64,000 nucleotides of DNA, from assembly GCA_965230605.1 (NCBI GenBank), contig CBDDLD010000004.1, forward strand, positions 3,210,053 through 3,274,052, written 5' to 3'. The notes beneath the pieces were generated by a model. That model was given only the letters and a program-made list of their open reading frames with translations. It did not search any database and was not told where the DNA came from. Shown here in pieces: positions 25,732 through 34,893 of the stretch. The DNA comes from CBDDLD01 sp965230605. Its GTDB lineage: Bacteria > Bacteroidota > Bacteroidia > Flavobacteriales > Flavobacteriaceae. Numbering within the stretch: the stretch's first letter is position 1; every line of letters starts with the position of its first letter. The position numbers and the translations under genes were made by a program.

Positions 25732-28464
25732 TTAATCTACTATAATCTTCTTAGTTACTTTCTGACCACCGTCAGAAATACTTAATAGGTACATTCCAGA
25801 TTGTGCGTTATTAAGTCTTATAACTTCTTCAAATCTGCTAACGCTATTATATGTGTTTGTAAGGATTCTACGTCCTCTTATATCGAAAACTTCAATAGTG
25901 ATATCCTCTCCTGATTTTGGGCTAAAGTTCACATTGAACTCTCCATCATTAGGGTTTGGATAAATACTAAGGTCGCTTAATAATTCATCATCATCAACCG
26001 AAAGGCTCGAAGTACTACATACTTCAATAGACCAACTGTTTAATGTTCCTGTATCTTGATTAAAGAAGTCAACAACAGCAATATTCCAGTCTCCTTGAGA
26101 ACTTAACCCATTAAACAAACTCAATGGATTAGCAGGTGCTACTGTACCCACAGTAGGCGAAGCACAGACAATTGTTGCTGCACCATCCTCAAATGTCACG
26201 TTAAGGTTATCATCATTTCCACAATCTCCAGCATATACGTTTACAAATAGTGTATTATCTGTAACTATATCTGGGTGTTGTATTTGAATTAGTAAATCTC
26301 CAATCCAAGTATGTGTAATATCTACTGTAATTTTTATAGACTCAATAGTAACATCATCTGGTACATTTATTGTATCAAATAAAGGCGCTCCCGGCATTGT
26401 CCCCGAACCATCTAAACCATCCGGAATAGCACCATTTACATTATTTGCTTCATAAGTGTTACATGTAAGAGATGCTCCAATGGCGAACTGATTTGTATTT
26501 ACATTAAAAAAGATATTATCAGCAGCCTCTACCATAATCCTACAATTTACAGAAGATACATTCGGTACAGTAATATCATGTGTTCCATCATTAGGAGTGT
26601 TAGATGCTAATACAGTATCAAAGTTTGCACCACCATCCGTAGATAATAAGATATTTACATTGGCTGCATTAATCCCGTTTCCAGTTGTGCCTGCCACATC
26701 CCATGTAACCGTTTGAGTGGTTCCAACATCCCAAGTAATGCCTCCTGTATTTTGAGAAGTCACTCTAAAAAATGCCGAAGCATTATTAACGCTAATGGTC
26801 ATTTCATCAACTGCAGTTTGGCCTCCTCTAGAATCATTATCTCTAACTGTCAATCTGTAATTCATTGTTCTTGTTACTAACGGGAGTACTTCCCATGTTG
26901 TAGAATTTCCTCCATTCGCCACAACATCAGATAAACGAGGAATATATCTTGTTGGGTTATTTGTGCCTTCAAAAGAACGTGTTAAAGGTCCTTGTAAATT
27001 GGTCGCAGCTGGTAGTCCTGCAGGACCTAGATCATACTGCTCCCAAGTGTATGTATGTGTTCCTGTTCCATCTGCATCTGTGGAAGCTCCTGTAAGCTTA
27101 TATGGTGTTCCGGCAGGGATGGTGTAATTTGCTCCCGCATCTGAAGTAGGTGCGCTATTACCTGTAACAGTCTGTGCAGCACAAGTTGGTGGTGCAGTTA
27201 TATCATCCCAAATGACTTGTAAACTTTTTTGATGAAAATAAGCATCACTATTTGTCTGTACATTTTGCGGTGCGCAAATTCCAGCATAAGCCATAATGGT
27301 TGTTCCACTACCTGGTTCATAGGCGTTAGATGCTGTTCTGTTTCCTCCGGCACAATTCCCGGCAGTTCCATTGAAAGTGTGTGGTGCACCAAACTGATGT
27401 CCTAATTCGTGAGCCACAAAGTCTACATCGAAAGGATCACCAACTGGTTGTGGAAGCCCGGTAATACCACTAGCTTTAGAGCCCGTAGTACAAGTAACGC
27501 CTAAACCGGCTAAACCACCTCCACCGGTACTAAACGTATGGCCTATATCGTAATTTCCATTTCCGATGATGCCATCAATTACGGTTTGGCTTTGTCCTAT
27601 AAGTAATCCTGGATTATTATTATCAAAAGGATCCGTAGCTCCATTTAGGTAAATGATGTTATCGTTTGGAATTAAAGACATGGTTACTGATAGGTCTCTT
27701 TCGTATATACCATTAACTCTGGTCATAGTTACTACCATTGCTGCTAATACTGCTGCTCTTTGTTCTGCAACAGTACCTCCACCCACACCGGCTTGCCCTA
27801 CATGAAATGCAGCATATTCTCCAGTACAAGCTAATGCTAATCTATAATCTCTCATTTGTCCATCATCAGCATTACGTGCAAATTCAGAAACCGCTTCTCT
27901 GTTTTGTTCTAATTGTTCTTCGCCTATAACTTCACATTCGAAATCAAAATCTCTAGCCTCAAGGTCTCTCTTAGCATAAACCGAGTGTAGATTCTCATTT
28001 ACTGACATAGGGTCAATAAATGTGGTTCCACGATCAGTTCCCATTATCATGGCATTAAGCCCCAGAGGTGTAATACTAAACCTTACGAGTTCTGTAGGAT
28101 TATCAATTCCTCTTGCAACATAAGATCTGATATCTGGATGTTGAGCTTGAAACTCTGGTGTTAAAATTGAAGCTTCAGAAACTTCATAACGAGTTAGTTT
28201 TCCGTCAGCATTTGGTAATTGAATCACTGCTTTATTTGACTCGTATCGATTACCTACATTAGACAATGTAGCTTTTAGCGCAGTGATATTCAGTTGAAAG
28301 TAGTTTTCTTTTACCGGAACAATCTTTCTGGTTAATAGTTGTGATTGCTGTACTTTTGAAGCATCTACCTTTGTCCATAAATTGTCCGCTCTCTGTGATA
28401 CTGCTACTAAAGAAAACAATAGCACAGGAATAAGGAGTGCTTTTTTTATGTAATTTTTGCTCAT
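25732..28464 (-). CDS. Secreted reprolysin-like zinc metalloprotease with P-domain and T9SS sorting domain
   Basis: A 910-aa extracellular protease. It has a signal peptide (ALLIPVLLFSLVAVSQ) and a propeptide-like region to about residue 200. The catalytic domain carries HELGHQFGAPH at 352-362 (zinc ligands and catalytic Glu) and a Met-turn at TTIMAYAG. Ig-like domains follow. A proprotein convertase P-domain (about 680-820, with HTWIGDLLIQIQHP and QGDWNIAVVDF) and a T9SS type A sorting domain (YPNPNDGEFNVNF to GGQKVTKKIIVD) close the protein. It is a tandem paralog of the next gene upstream, probably for protein degradation outside the cell. Confidence 0.9.
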   Translation of the reverse strand: MSKNYIKKALLIPVLLFSLVAVSQRADNLWTKVDASKVQQSQLLTRKIVPVKENYFQLNITALKATLSNVGNRYESNKAVIQLPNADGKLTRYEVSEASILTPEFQAQHPDIRSYVARGIDNPTELVRFSITPLGLNAMIMGTDRGTTFIDPMSVNENLHSVYAKRDLEARDFDFECEVIGEEQLEQNREAVSEFARNADDGQMRDYRLALACTGEYAAFHVGQAGVGGGTVAEQRAAVLAAMVVTMTRVNGIYERDLSVTMSLIPNDNIIYLNGATDPFDNNNPGLLIGQSQTVIDGIIGNGNYDIGHTFSTGGGGLAGLGVTCTTGSKASGITGLPQPVGDPFDVDFVAHELGHQFGAPHTFNGTAGNCAGGNRTASNAYEPGSGTTIMAYAGICAPQNVQTNSDAYFHQKSLQVIWDDITAPPTCAAQTVTGNSAPTSDAGANYTIPAGTPYKLTGASTDADGTGTHTYTWEQYDLGPAGLPAATNLQGPLTRSFEGTNNPTRYIPRLSDVVANGGNSTTWEVLPLVTRTMNYRLTVRDNDSRGGQTAVDEMTISVNNASAFFRVTSQNTGGITWDVGTTQTVTWDVAGTTGNGINAANVNILLSTDGGANFDTVLASNTPNDGTHDITVPNVSSVNCRIMVEAADNIFFNVNTNQFAIGASLTCNTYEANNVNGAIPDGLDGSGTMPGAPLFDTINVPDDVTIESIKITVDITHTWIGDLLIQIQHPDIVTDNTLFVNVYAGDCGNDDNLNVTFEDGAATIVCASPTVGTVAPANPLSLFNGLSSQGDWNIAVVDFFNQDTGTLNSWSIEVCSTSSLSVDDDELLSDLSIYPNPNDGEFNVNFSPKSGEDITIEVFDIRGRRILTNTYNSVSRFEEVIRLNNAQSGMYLLSISDGGQKVTKKIIVD

Positions 28465-28508
28465 AGTTTAAGTTATTATTTAGAATCTTTAAATTTAAAG
28501 TGTATTTC

Positions 28509-28569
28509 TCTGACTGACAAAAAAATAAGCCATTGATTTATCAGTTCAGTATAAAAAAAGTCAGTCAGA
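28509..28569. repeat. Inverted repeat between the two metalloprotease genes
   Basis: TCTGACTGAC at 28509-28518 and GTCAGTCAGA at 28560-28569 are a perfect 10-bp inverted repeat with a 41-base loop that holds two A tracts. Each arm is itself a TGAC tandem. It lies just after the stop of the upstream protease gene on the minus strand. It may be an imperfect terminator, but the long loop is unusual. Confidence 0.5.
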
Positions 28570-28574
28570 ATGCG

Positions 28575-30839
28575 TTATTTAATCACTAATTTTCTAACTG
28601 CTGAAGAGGTTCCTTGCTCTATTTTAATAAGATATAACCCTGCTTGTGCAGATGATTTTATTGTTTGTTGAAACTCTGAAGTAGCTGAATAGGTTCTAAA
28701 AAGCACCTCTCTACCCCTAATATCATACATTTTAATTGTAATATCATCATTATTCGCTAACGAAGCTATGTCTACAGTAAATGTGCCTGTAGATGGGTTG
28801 GGGTACAAGCTAATGCCCTCATTAAAAATATTATCTCCAACACTCAAATTAGCCTCAATAGCAAAACTCTGTACATTCAAATTGTAGAATATATTTCCGA
28901 CAGCTTCTACCATAACCCGACATGATGATGCATCGACATTAGGAATGGTTACGTCTTCAGAACCATCATTAGCGGTATTAGATACCAAAACAGTATCAAA
29001 TGTTAAGCCGCCATCGGTAGACAATAAAATATTCACATTTGATGTGTTTGTAAGGCCGGTATCTGTGCTAGCTACATTCCAAGTTACAGTCTGAACACTG
29101 CCTCCGGTATATGTTGTATTAAAAAGGTTTTGTGATGTCACTCTAAAAGGGCCAGCAGTATTGGTTACGTTTATGATCATTTCGTCTTGATCTACTTGCC
29201 CTCCTCTGATATCGTTATCTCTAACAGTCAGCCTATAGGTAATAGCTCTTTCTAGTAACATTAAACTTTCCCATGTAGTAGATGAACCCACATTATTGAC
29301 ATAATCTTCAAGTCTAGGAACATATCTTTCATTGCTTGAGCTTGGTGGAAAAGACCTCACTAATGGGCCTTGTAATGTAGTAGGTGAAGGTACTCCTGAT
29401 GGTCCTAAATCGTATTGTTCCCAACAATAGGTGTGCGAAGACACGCCGTCTAGATCTGTTGAAGCTCCTGTCAATTTATATGGTGTTCCTATGGGAATCA
29501 CATAATCTGAACCTGCATCCGATGTTGGTGCTCTATTCCCTGTTGCGGTTTGTGGAGCACAAGTACTGTTTCCAAATGAAATATTATCCCACATCATTTG
29601 TAAGCTTCTCTGATGGAAATATAAATCTCTGGTCACTTGAATGTTTTGGCTACTACAAATACCAGGATAAGCCATTATTGTGGTTCCGCTCCCCGGTTCA
29701 TATGCAGAACTCGTAGAGATGTTATTTAAACAACTTCCTGCGTTTCCATTAAATGTGTGTGGAGAACCATATTGATGACCAAGCTCGTGCATTAATATCC
29801 CTTCAAAACCTGTACCAGCAGGTACTCCAGAACCTGTAACTCCTCTTGCTTTATTTGCTGTACATGGAGAAAATAGTTGAGCCAAACCTCCAGGTCCTGT
29901 GCATAACATATGTCCAATATCGTATAATGAGCCAACAAATGCATCTATAAATTGCTGGCTTTCATTGATTAAGTTATTTAGGTTATTGTTTGTTAAAAAT
30001 GTGTCTGTTAGAAAAATGATATTTTCATTAGTAGGCACTAATGTCATGGTCACAGATAATTCATTTTCATATACAGCATTGACTCTAGTCATTACATCAT
30101 TCATTACTGCTAAAACAGCTGCTTTTTTTTCGGCATCTGTCCCCCCAGACAATCCAGCTTGATTAATATGATAGGTGGCATATTCTTCTGTGCACCCTAA
30201 AGCTAAAGCAAACTCTCTCATTTGACCATCATCAGCATTTCGATTTGAAAAGTCAGTGTTTTGATTGTCAAAATTAATGTCCGCATCTTCTGTGCTACAT
30301 GAAAACTCATCTTCTAATGCTGGTATGCTTTGCTTGGCATATGCCATATAGATGTTTCTGTCTTTAGTGATACAATCAATGTATTGGGTTCCCATTTCAG
30401 AGTTTAAGATTATAGCATTTAATCCCTTGTGCGAGATACTGAACCTAATAGTATGACTAGGGCTATTTATATTATACCCTACATAAGATCTAATGTTGGG
30501 GTGTCTTTCTTGTAACTCTGGATGTAATACGGAAGCTTCTAATACCTTGAAAGATCTCATAGAGCCATCAGAATATGGAAAATCTATTAGGACTCCCGAT
30601 TCTATAGATGCTGTTTTTCGGCTTGGAGCATGGCTTAAAATAGCTTCAACGGAAACAATGTCTAATGAAAACCTAACACTCTCATTAGGGACTGTTTTCC
30701 TTTCCCATTGAGCCGTTTCTATTCTAGAGTCTTGCGATAATTGATTCCAAAGTTTTTGTCTCCCCTGAAACGCAAATATGAAAGAACAATTTAAAAGCGT
30801 TAGGGTCAAAAAATAACCTATAGTGTATTTCTTCTTCAT
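28575..30839 (-). CDS. Secreted reprolysin-like zinc metalloprotease with T9SS sorting domain (no P-domain)
   Basis: Paralog of the downstream protease. The start is ATG 30839 (MKKKYTIGYFLTLTLLNCSF, a clean signal peptide); an in-frame ATG at 30863 adds eight residues before it. The zinc site HELGHQYGSPHTF and Met-turn TTIMAYPGICSSQN are intact. Ig-like regions and the C-terminal sorting domain (YPNPSTGTFTVDI to SSAVRKLVIK) are present. Compared with its partner it goes directly from the Ig-like region (ending FYNLNVQSFAIEANLS) to the sorting domain, so the P-domain is absent. Confidence 0.9.
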   Translation of the reverse strand: MKKKYTIGYFLTLTLLNCSFIFAFQGRQKLWNQLSQDSRIETAQWERKTVPNESVRFSLDIVSVEAILSHAPSRKTASIESGVLIDFPYSDGSMRSFKVLEASVLHPELQERHPNIRSYVGYNINSPSHTIRFSISHKGLNAIILNSEMGTQYIDCITKDRNIYMAYAKQSIPALEDEFSCSTEDADINFDNQNTDFSNRNADDGQMREFALALGCTEEYATYHINQAGLSGGTDAEKKAAVLAVMNDVMTRVNAVYENELSVTMTLVPTNENIIFLTDTFLTNNNLNNLINESQQFIDAFVGSLYDIGHMLCTGPGGLAQLFSPCTANKARGVTGSGVPAGTGFEGILMHELGHQYGSPHTFNGNAGSCLNNISTSSAYEPGSGTTIMAYPGICSSQNIQVTRDLYFHQRSLQMMWDNISFGNSTCAPQTATGNRAPTSDAGSDYVIPIGTPYKLTGASTDLDGVSSHTYCWEQYDLGPSGVPSPTTLQGPLVRSFPPSSSNERYVPRLEDYVNNVGSSTTWESLMLLERAITYRLTVRDNDIRGGQVDQDEMIINVTNTAGPFRVTSQNLFNTTYTGGSVQTVTWNVASTDTGLTNTSNVNILLSTDGGLTFDTVLVSNTANDGSEDVTIPNVDASSCRVMVEAVGNIFYNLNVQSFAIEANLSVGDNIFNEGISLYPNPSTGTFTVDIASLANNDDITIKMYDIRGREVLFRTYSATSEFQQTIKSSAQAGLYLIKIEQGTSSAVRKLVIK

Positions 30840-30935
30840 GGTATTACAAATAAGATTAGTCACAACTTTTGTCTAAGATACTTATTTGCGATGAGACTAT
30901 GAAAAAAATGAAGTCATGAGCCTTATTGCTCATAA

Positions 30936-30965
30936 AAAAAGCCGAATTAAATAATTCGGCTTTTT
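30936..30965 (-). terminator. Bidirectional terminator after accC
   Basis: GCCGAATTA and TAATTCGGC form a perfect 9-bp stem with a two-base loop, flanked by A and T tracts that extend the pairing. It ends the fabH-accB-accC transcript. Confidence 0.92.
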
Positions 30966-30971
30966 GTCTAT

Positions 30972-32324
30972 TTATTCTTCATTTGGAGGACTCATTTCAA
31001 AATCTTCCATGAACTTCGTAGTGTAATTGCCTGCCAAATAATCAGGATGTTCCATAAGTTGTCTATGGAAAGGAATTGTGGTTTTTATTCCTTCTATAAC
31101 AAACTCGTCTAAAGCTCTTTTCATTTTGTTAATAGCTTCTTCTCTGGTTTGAGCAGTAGTAATGAGCTTAGCTATCATAGAGTCATAGTTAGGCGGTATG
31201 GCATATCCGGCATAAACATGAGTATCTAATCTAACACCATGACCACCTGGCGCATGCAGTGTAGTTATTCTACCTGGAGACGGTCTAAAGTCATTATAAG
31301 GGTCTTCGGCATTTATCCTACACTCTATAGAATGCAAGTTTGGTGTATAGTTCTTACCAGAAATTGGCACTCCTGCAGCTACAAGTATTTGTTCTCTAAT
31401 AAGATCAAAATCTATAACTTGCTCTGTAATAGGGTGCTCTACCTGAATACGTGTATTCATTTCCATGAAATAGAAATTTCTATGCTTATCTACTAGAAAC
31501 TCAACTGTTCCGGCACCTTCATACTTAATGAACTCAGCAGCTTTTACTGCGGCTTCACCCATTTTCTTTCTTAGTGCATTAGTCATAAAAGGTGATGGCA
31601 CTTCTTCTGTCAGTTTTTGATGGCGACGTTGAACAGAACAATCACGCTCAGATAAATGACATGCTTTCCCTCTTGAATCCCCTACAACCTGAATCTCGAT
31701 ATGTCTAGGTTCTTCTATAAGTTTTTCCATGTACATATCATCGTTACCAAATGCGGCTTTAGATTCTTGTCTAGCAGAATCCCAAGCATCTCTGAGGTCT
31801 TCTGGTTTCCAAACAGCTCGCATTCCTTTACCTCCACCACCTGCTGTAGCTTTTAGCATCACAGGATATCCAACTTCTACCGCTAGTTTTTCACATTCTT
31901 CAAAGTCAGCAATAATACCATCGCTACCAGGAACACATGGTACTCCCGCGGCTTTCATAGTTGCTTTTGCAGTAGCTTTATCTCCCATCTTGGAAATCAT
32001 CTCTTCAGAAGCTCCAATAAATTTAATGTTGTGTTCTTCACATATCTTTGAGAACTTGGCATTTTCTGAAAGAAATCCATAACCGGGATGTATTGCATCA
32101 GCATTTGTGATTTCGGCAGCGGCTATAATATTAGCCATCTTTAAGTATGATTCTGAACTTGCTGGAGGACCAACACAAACAGCCTCATCGGCAAATTTGA
32201 CGTGAAGACTCTCCTCGTCTGCTGTAGAGTATACCGCTACAGTCTTAATGCCCATTTCCTTACAGGTTCTAATTACTCTTAGCGCAATTTCCCCTCTATT
32301 GGCTATCAATATTTTTTTAAACAT
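30972..32324 (-). CDS. accC: Biotin carboxylase subunit of acetyl-CoA carboxylase
   Basis: ATP-grasp enzyme that carboxylates biotin on AccB, the first step of malonyl-CoA synthesis. The 450-aa length is normal. Motifs seen are KKILIANRGEIALRVIR at the N-terminus, the ATP-binding glycine loop KATAGGGGKGMR, EMNTRIQVEHPITE and RINAEDP. It follows accB by 53 bases. Its product malonyl-CoA feeds both fatty acid synthesis and the nearby type III PKS. A homologous carboxylase of propionyl-CoA type is less likely because of the accB-fabH context. Confidence 0.95.
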   Translation of the reverse strand: MFKKILIANRGEIALRVIRTCKEMGIKTVAVYSTADEESLHVKFADEAVCVGPPASSESYLKMANIIAAAEITNADAIHPGYGFLSENAKFSKICEEHNIKFIGASEEMISKMGDKATAKATMKAAGVPCVPGSDGIIADFEECEKLAVEVGYPVMLKATAGGGGKGMRAVWKPEDLRDAWDSARQESKAAFGNDDMYMEKLIEEPRHIEIQVVGDSRGKACHLSERDCSVQRRHQKLTEEVPSPFMTNALRKKMGEAAVKAAEFIKYEGAGTVEFLVDKHRNFYFMEMNTRIQVEHPITEQVIDFDLIREQILVAAGVPISGKNYTPNLHSIECRINAEDPYNDFRPSPGRITTLHAPGGHGVRLDTHVYAGYAIPPNYDSMIAKLITTAQTREEAINKMKRALDEFVIEGIKTTIPFHRQLMEHPDYLAGNYTTKFMEDFEMSPPNEE

Positions 32325-32377
32325 AATGTCTTCGGTTTAAAAGTCTGTACGTCTTGTGATAACAAGTGTATGACCGA

Positions 32378-32857
32378 TTATGAAGGGTCTACTAAGAATA
32401 ATGGTTGATCAAACTCTACAGGAGAAGAATCGTCAACTAATACTTTAACGATCTTACCTGATACTTCAGATTCGATTTCGTTAAATAGCTTCATTGCTTC
32501 TATAACGCAAAGTACATCACCTTCTTTAACTTCAGATCCAACCTCAACAAAAACAGGTTTATCTGGGGATGGTTTTCTGTAGAATGTACCTATGATAGGA
32601 GACTTAATGGTGATATATTTAGAATCGTCTTCTGCTGGTGCTTGTGGTGGTGCTGGTATTTCAGTTGGAGTAGCAGCTACCGGAGCTGGTGCCTGAACTA
32701 CAGGTTGAGCAGCCACAGGCATTTGCTGAACGATTGTAGTTTCAGAATCTGAACCCGTTCTAATTGTAATTTTAACGTCGTCCATTTCTAATTTAACCTC
32801 ACTTGCACCTGATTTAGCTACAAATTTGATTAAGTTTTGAATTTCCTTTAAATCCAT
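32378..32857 (-). CDS. accB: Biotin carboxyl carrier protein
   Basis: A 159-aa protein with an N-terminal helix, an Ala/Pro-rich hinge (QPVVQAPAPVAATPTEIPAPP) and a C-terminal biotinyl domain. The biotinylated lysine is K123 in CVIEAMKLFNEIE. It accepts CO2 from AccC and passes it to the carboxyltransferase. It lies between fabH and accC, the usual Flavobacteria order. Confidence 0.95.
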   Translation of the reverse strand: MDLKEIQNLIKFVAKSGASEVKLEMDDVKITIRTGSDSETTIVQQMPVAAQPVVQAPAPVAATPTEIPAPPQAPAEDDSKYITIKSPIIGTFYRKPSPDKPVFVEVGSEVKEGDVLCVIEAMKLFNEIESEVSGKIVKVLVDDSSPVEFDQPLFLVDPS

Positions 32858-32886
32858 AGTGTTTAGATTTTTAGTTAGTTAGTTTT

Positions 32887-33882
32887 TTAGGAATTATAGG
32901 CCCATTTAAAGTATATAGAACCCCAAGTAAATCCACCTCCGAAAGCCGCAAAAATAAGATTATCTCCTTTTTTTAGTTGACTTTCATAATCATGCAAAAG
33001 CAATGGTAAAGTAGCAGAGGTGGTATTGCCATACTTTTGGATGTTCATCATTACTTTTTCATCTTCTAAATTGATGCGCTGTGCAGTGGCATCTATTATT
33101 CGCTTGTTGGCTTGGTGTGCTGCCAACCATGCAATATCTTTATTTGTTAAATTATTTCGCTCTAAAATCTTTTCTGCAACATCTGCCATATTAAAAACTG
33201 CATTTTTAAATACTGTTTTACCATCTTGAAACACTTGGTGTTCATGATTCTTTATGGCTTCTGGTGTGGATGGGTATGAAGAACCTCCATATTTAGCTTG
33301 AAGGAATTCTCTACCACTTCCATCGCTTCTTAAAATTTCATCTTGAAGTCCAAGACCTTCATCATTGGCTTCAAACAAAACTGCTCCGGCACCGTCACCG
33401 AATATAATACACGTTGCTCTATCTTCATAATTAATCATTGAAGAATTTTTGTCTGCTCCAATAAGAAGTACATTTTTATATTTCCCAGACTCTATGTAAC
33501 TAGATGCTACCGACATACCATACAGAAAACTAGAGCAGGCAGCTTCCAAATCAAAAGACCAAGCATTTACTGCGCCTATACTAGTTGCAGTAAAAGCAGC
33601 TGTAGAGGCTGCTTTCATGTCTGGCGTTGCTGTTGCAACGATTACTAATTCTATGTCTTTTGGATCTATTCCTTTCTTCTGAATAAGGTTTTCCGCTGCT
33701 TTTATCGCTAAAAAAGAGGTACCCTTACCTTCTTCTTTTAATATCCGGCGTTCTTTGATTCCTGTTCTGGTGGTAATCCATTCATCATTTGTATCAACCA
33801 TGGTTTCTAAGATCTGGTTTGATAAAATATAATCAGGAACATAACCTCCTACAGCTGTAATTGCTGCTGTGACTTTACCCAT
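32887..33882 (-). CDS. fabH: Beta-ketoacyl-ACP synthase III
   Basis: Starts fatty acid synthesis by condensing an acyl-CoA with malonyl-ACP. The 331-aa protein has the triad C116 (DLEAACSSFLYG), H256 (WLAAHQANKRI) and N286 (KYGNTTSATLPL). In Bacteroidota it often uses branched primers, but this cannot be read from the sequence. The rpmF operon upstream is separated by a terminator, so fabH-accB-accC is probably a separate transcript. Confidence 0.95.
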   Translation of the reverse strand: MGKVTAAITAVGGYVPDYILSNQILETMVDTNDEWITTRTGIKERRILKEEGKGTSFLAIKAAENLIQKKGIDPKDIELVIVATATPDMKAASTAAFTATSIGAVNAWSFDLEAACSSFLYGMSVASSYIESGKYKNVLLIGADKNSSMINYEDRATCIIFGDGAGAVLFEANDEGLGLQDEILRSDGSGREFLQAKYGGSSYPSTPEAIKNHEHQVFQDGKTVFKNAVFNMADVAEKILERNNLTNKDIAWLAAHQANKRIIDATAQRINLEDEKVMMNIQKYGNTTSATLPLLLHDYESQLKKGDNLIFAAFGGGFTWGSIYFKWAYNS

Positions 33883-34013
33883 TTATTAACTTGTTAGATT
33901 AATTAAAATATAGAAAACCATCAAAATTGACTTAATTTCGATCAATTTTCCATGTTTTTTGGCAAATAATGATGCAAATTAAGTAGTTTTTGCCTTATTG
34001 GAAAAATTAAAGC

Positions 34014-34044
34014 AAAAAAAACGCTCATTGCTGAGCGTTTTATT
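34014..34044 (-). terminator. Terminator after rpmF
   Basis: On the minus strand ACGCTCA and TGAGCGT form the core stem, extended by A/T pairs, with the four-base loop GCAA, then eight T. It separates yceD-rpmF from fabH. The stretch 33883-34013 holds the fabH leader, in which I could not place a convincing promoter. Confidence 0.92.
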
Positions 34045-34061
34045 ATATGCTTGCATAATAC

Positions 34062-34265
34062 TTATGCTAAATTTTCTTCTTCAGAAGAGTTGTCTATAAG
34101 AACCTGTCCTCTGTAATATAATTTTCCTTCGTGCCAGTGAGCTCTGTGATATAAGTGTGGCTCACCAGTTGTTGGGCATGTCGCTATCTGAGGCGCAGTC
34201 GCTTTATAATGCGTTCTCCTTTTATCTCTTCTGGTTCTAGATATCTTTCTCTTAGGATGTGCCAT
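34062..34265 (-). CDS. rpmF: 50S ribosomal protein L32
   Basis: A 67-aa basic protein. MAHPKRKISRTRRDKRRTHY is the classic L32 N-terminus, followed by a Cys-containing segment (CPTTGEPH) and YYRGQVLI. L32 proteins usually have a Cys4 zinc ribbon; here only one Cys is visible, so this is a zinc-independent (C-minus) form. It lies 8 bases after yceD, the conserved partner of rpmF. Confidence 0.97.
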   Translation of the reverse strand: MAHPKRKISRTRRDKRRTHYKATAPQIATCPTTGEPHLYHRAHWHEGKLYYRGQVLIDNSSEEENLA

Positions 34266-34273
34266 TTTATATG

Positions 34274-34813
34274 TTATTTATCCGTTAATAGTTTCTTTAA
34301 TATATTCCAACGAGGATCTGTTTCCTCTTGTACTTTATCTTTTGTCTCCGTTTCTGGGCTTAATTCTTCTAATTTATTGAGTATATCCGATTGTAATGTT
34401 CCGTCTTCTATACCTGGATGAACTTTCTTCTGAGGAACTGCCAATACAATTAATTCATATATGTATTGTGCAACATTGATTTCATATTCACCATGAGGTA
34501 GAATTAAAATCTCTTCATTATCGTCATTGTAGGCCTCTCCAAACTTCACCACAAGCTTAAACTCATCTTTTACAGGTAAGTCAAAAGCTTCATTAGTAAG
34601 GTCGCAATTAACATTTATAGTTCCTTCGGCTTTAAAAATCAACTCTAATAGTGTTGTTTTTTTTTCGAACAAAAGATCTACTTTAAGACGAGCATCGTTA
34701 AACTCATCATACTCAAATTCTAAAAAGAACGTATTATCAATTTGATAGTCAAAATGATGTTTTCCTAGCTTTAGCCCTACAAAAGGTATTGTATACGCTT
34801 TCATTGTTTTCAT
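34274..34813 (-). CDS. yceD: YceD/DUF177 family protein
   Basis: A 179-aa protein of the DUF177 family, implicated in 23S rRNA accumulation and almost always encoded just before rpmF. The pattern includes CDLTNEAFDLPV (where many homologs have paired cysteines) and the terminal DPRWNILKKLL typical of this family. A second possible start is the ATG three codons downstream. Confidence 0.88.
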   Translation of the reverse strand: MKTMKAYTIPFVGLKLGKHHFDYQIDNTFFLEFEYDEFNDARLKVDLLFEKKTTLLELIFKAEGTINVNCDLTNEAFDLPVKDEFKLVVKFGEAYNDDNEEILILPHGEYEINVAQYIYELIVLAVPQKKVHPGIEDGTLQSDILNKLEELSPETETKDKVQEETDPRWNILKKLLTDK

Positions 34814-34893
34814 TAATCACACACATTTTGAGCGTGCAAATATATAACTTTTTTGCTTAGTAGCAGTTAGATATAAACAAAAAATGTTAATAT

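Noticed and set aside
29384..29716. Plus-strand open frame of 110 codons opposite the second metalloprotease
   Set aside because: Low-complexity translation without motifs, fully inside a protease domain with intact catalytic residues on the other strand.
31729..32082. Plus-strand open frame of 117 codons opposite accC
   Set aside because: It is antisense to a strongly conserved biotin carboxylase, shows no recognisable domain, and its codons mirror those of accC.
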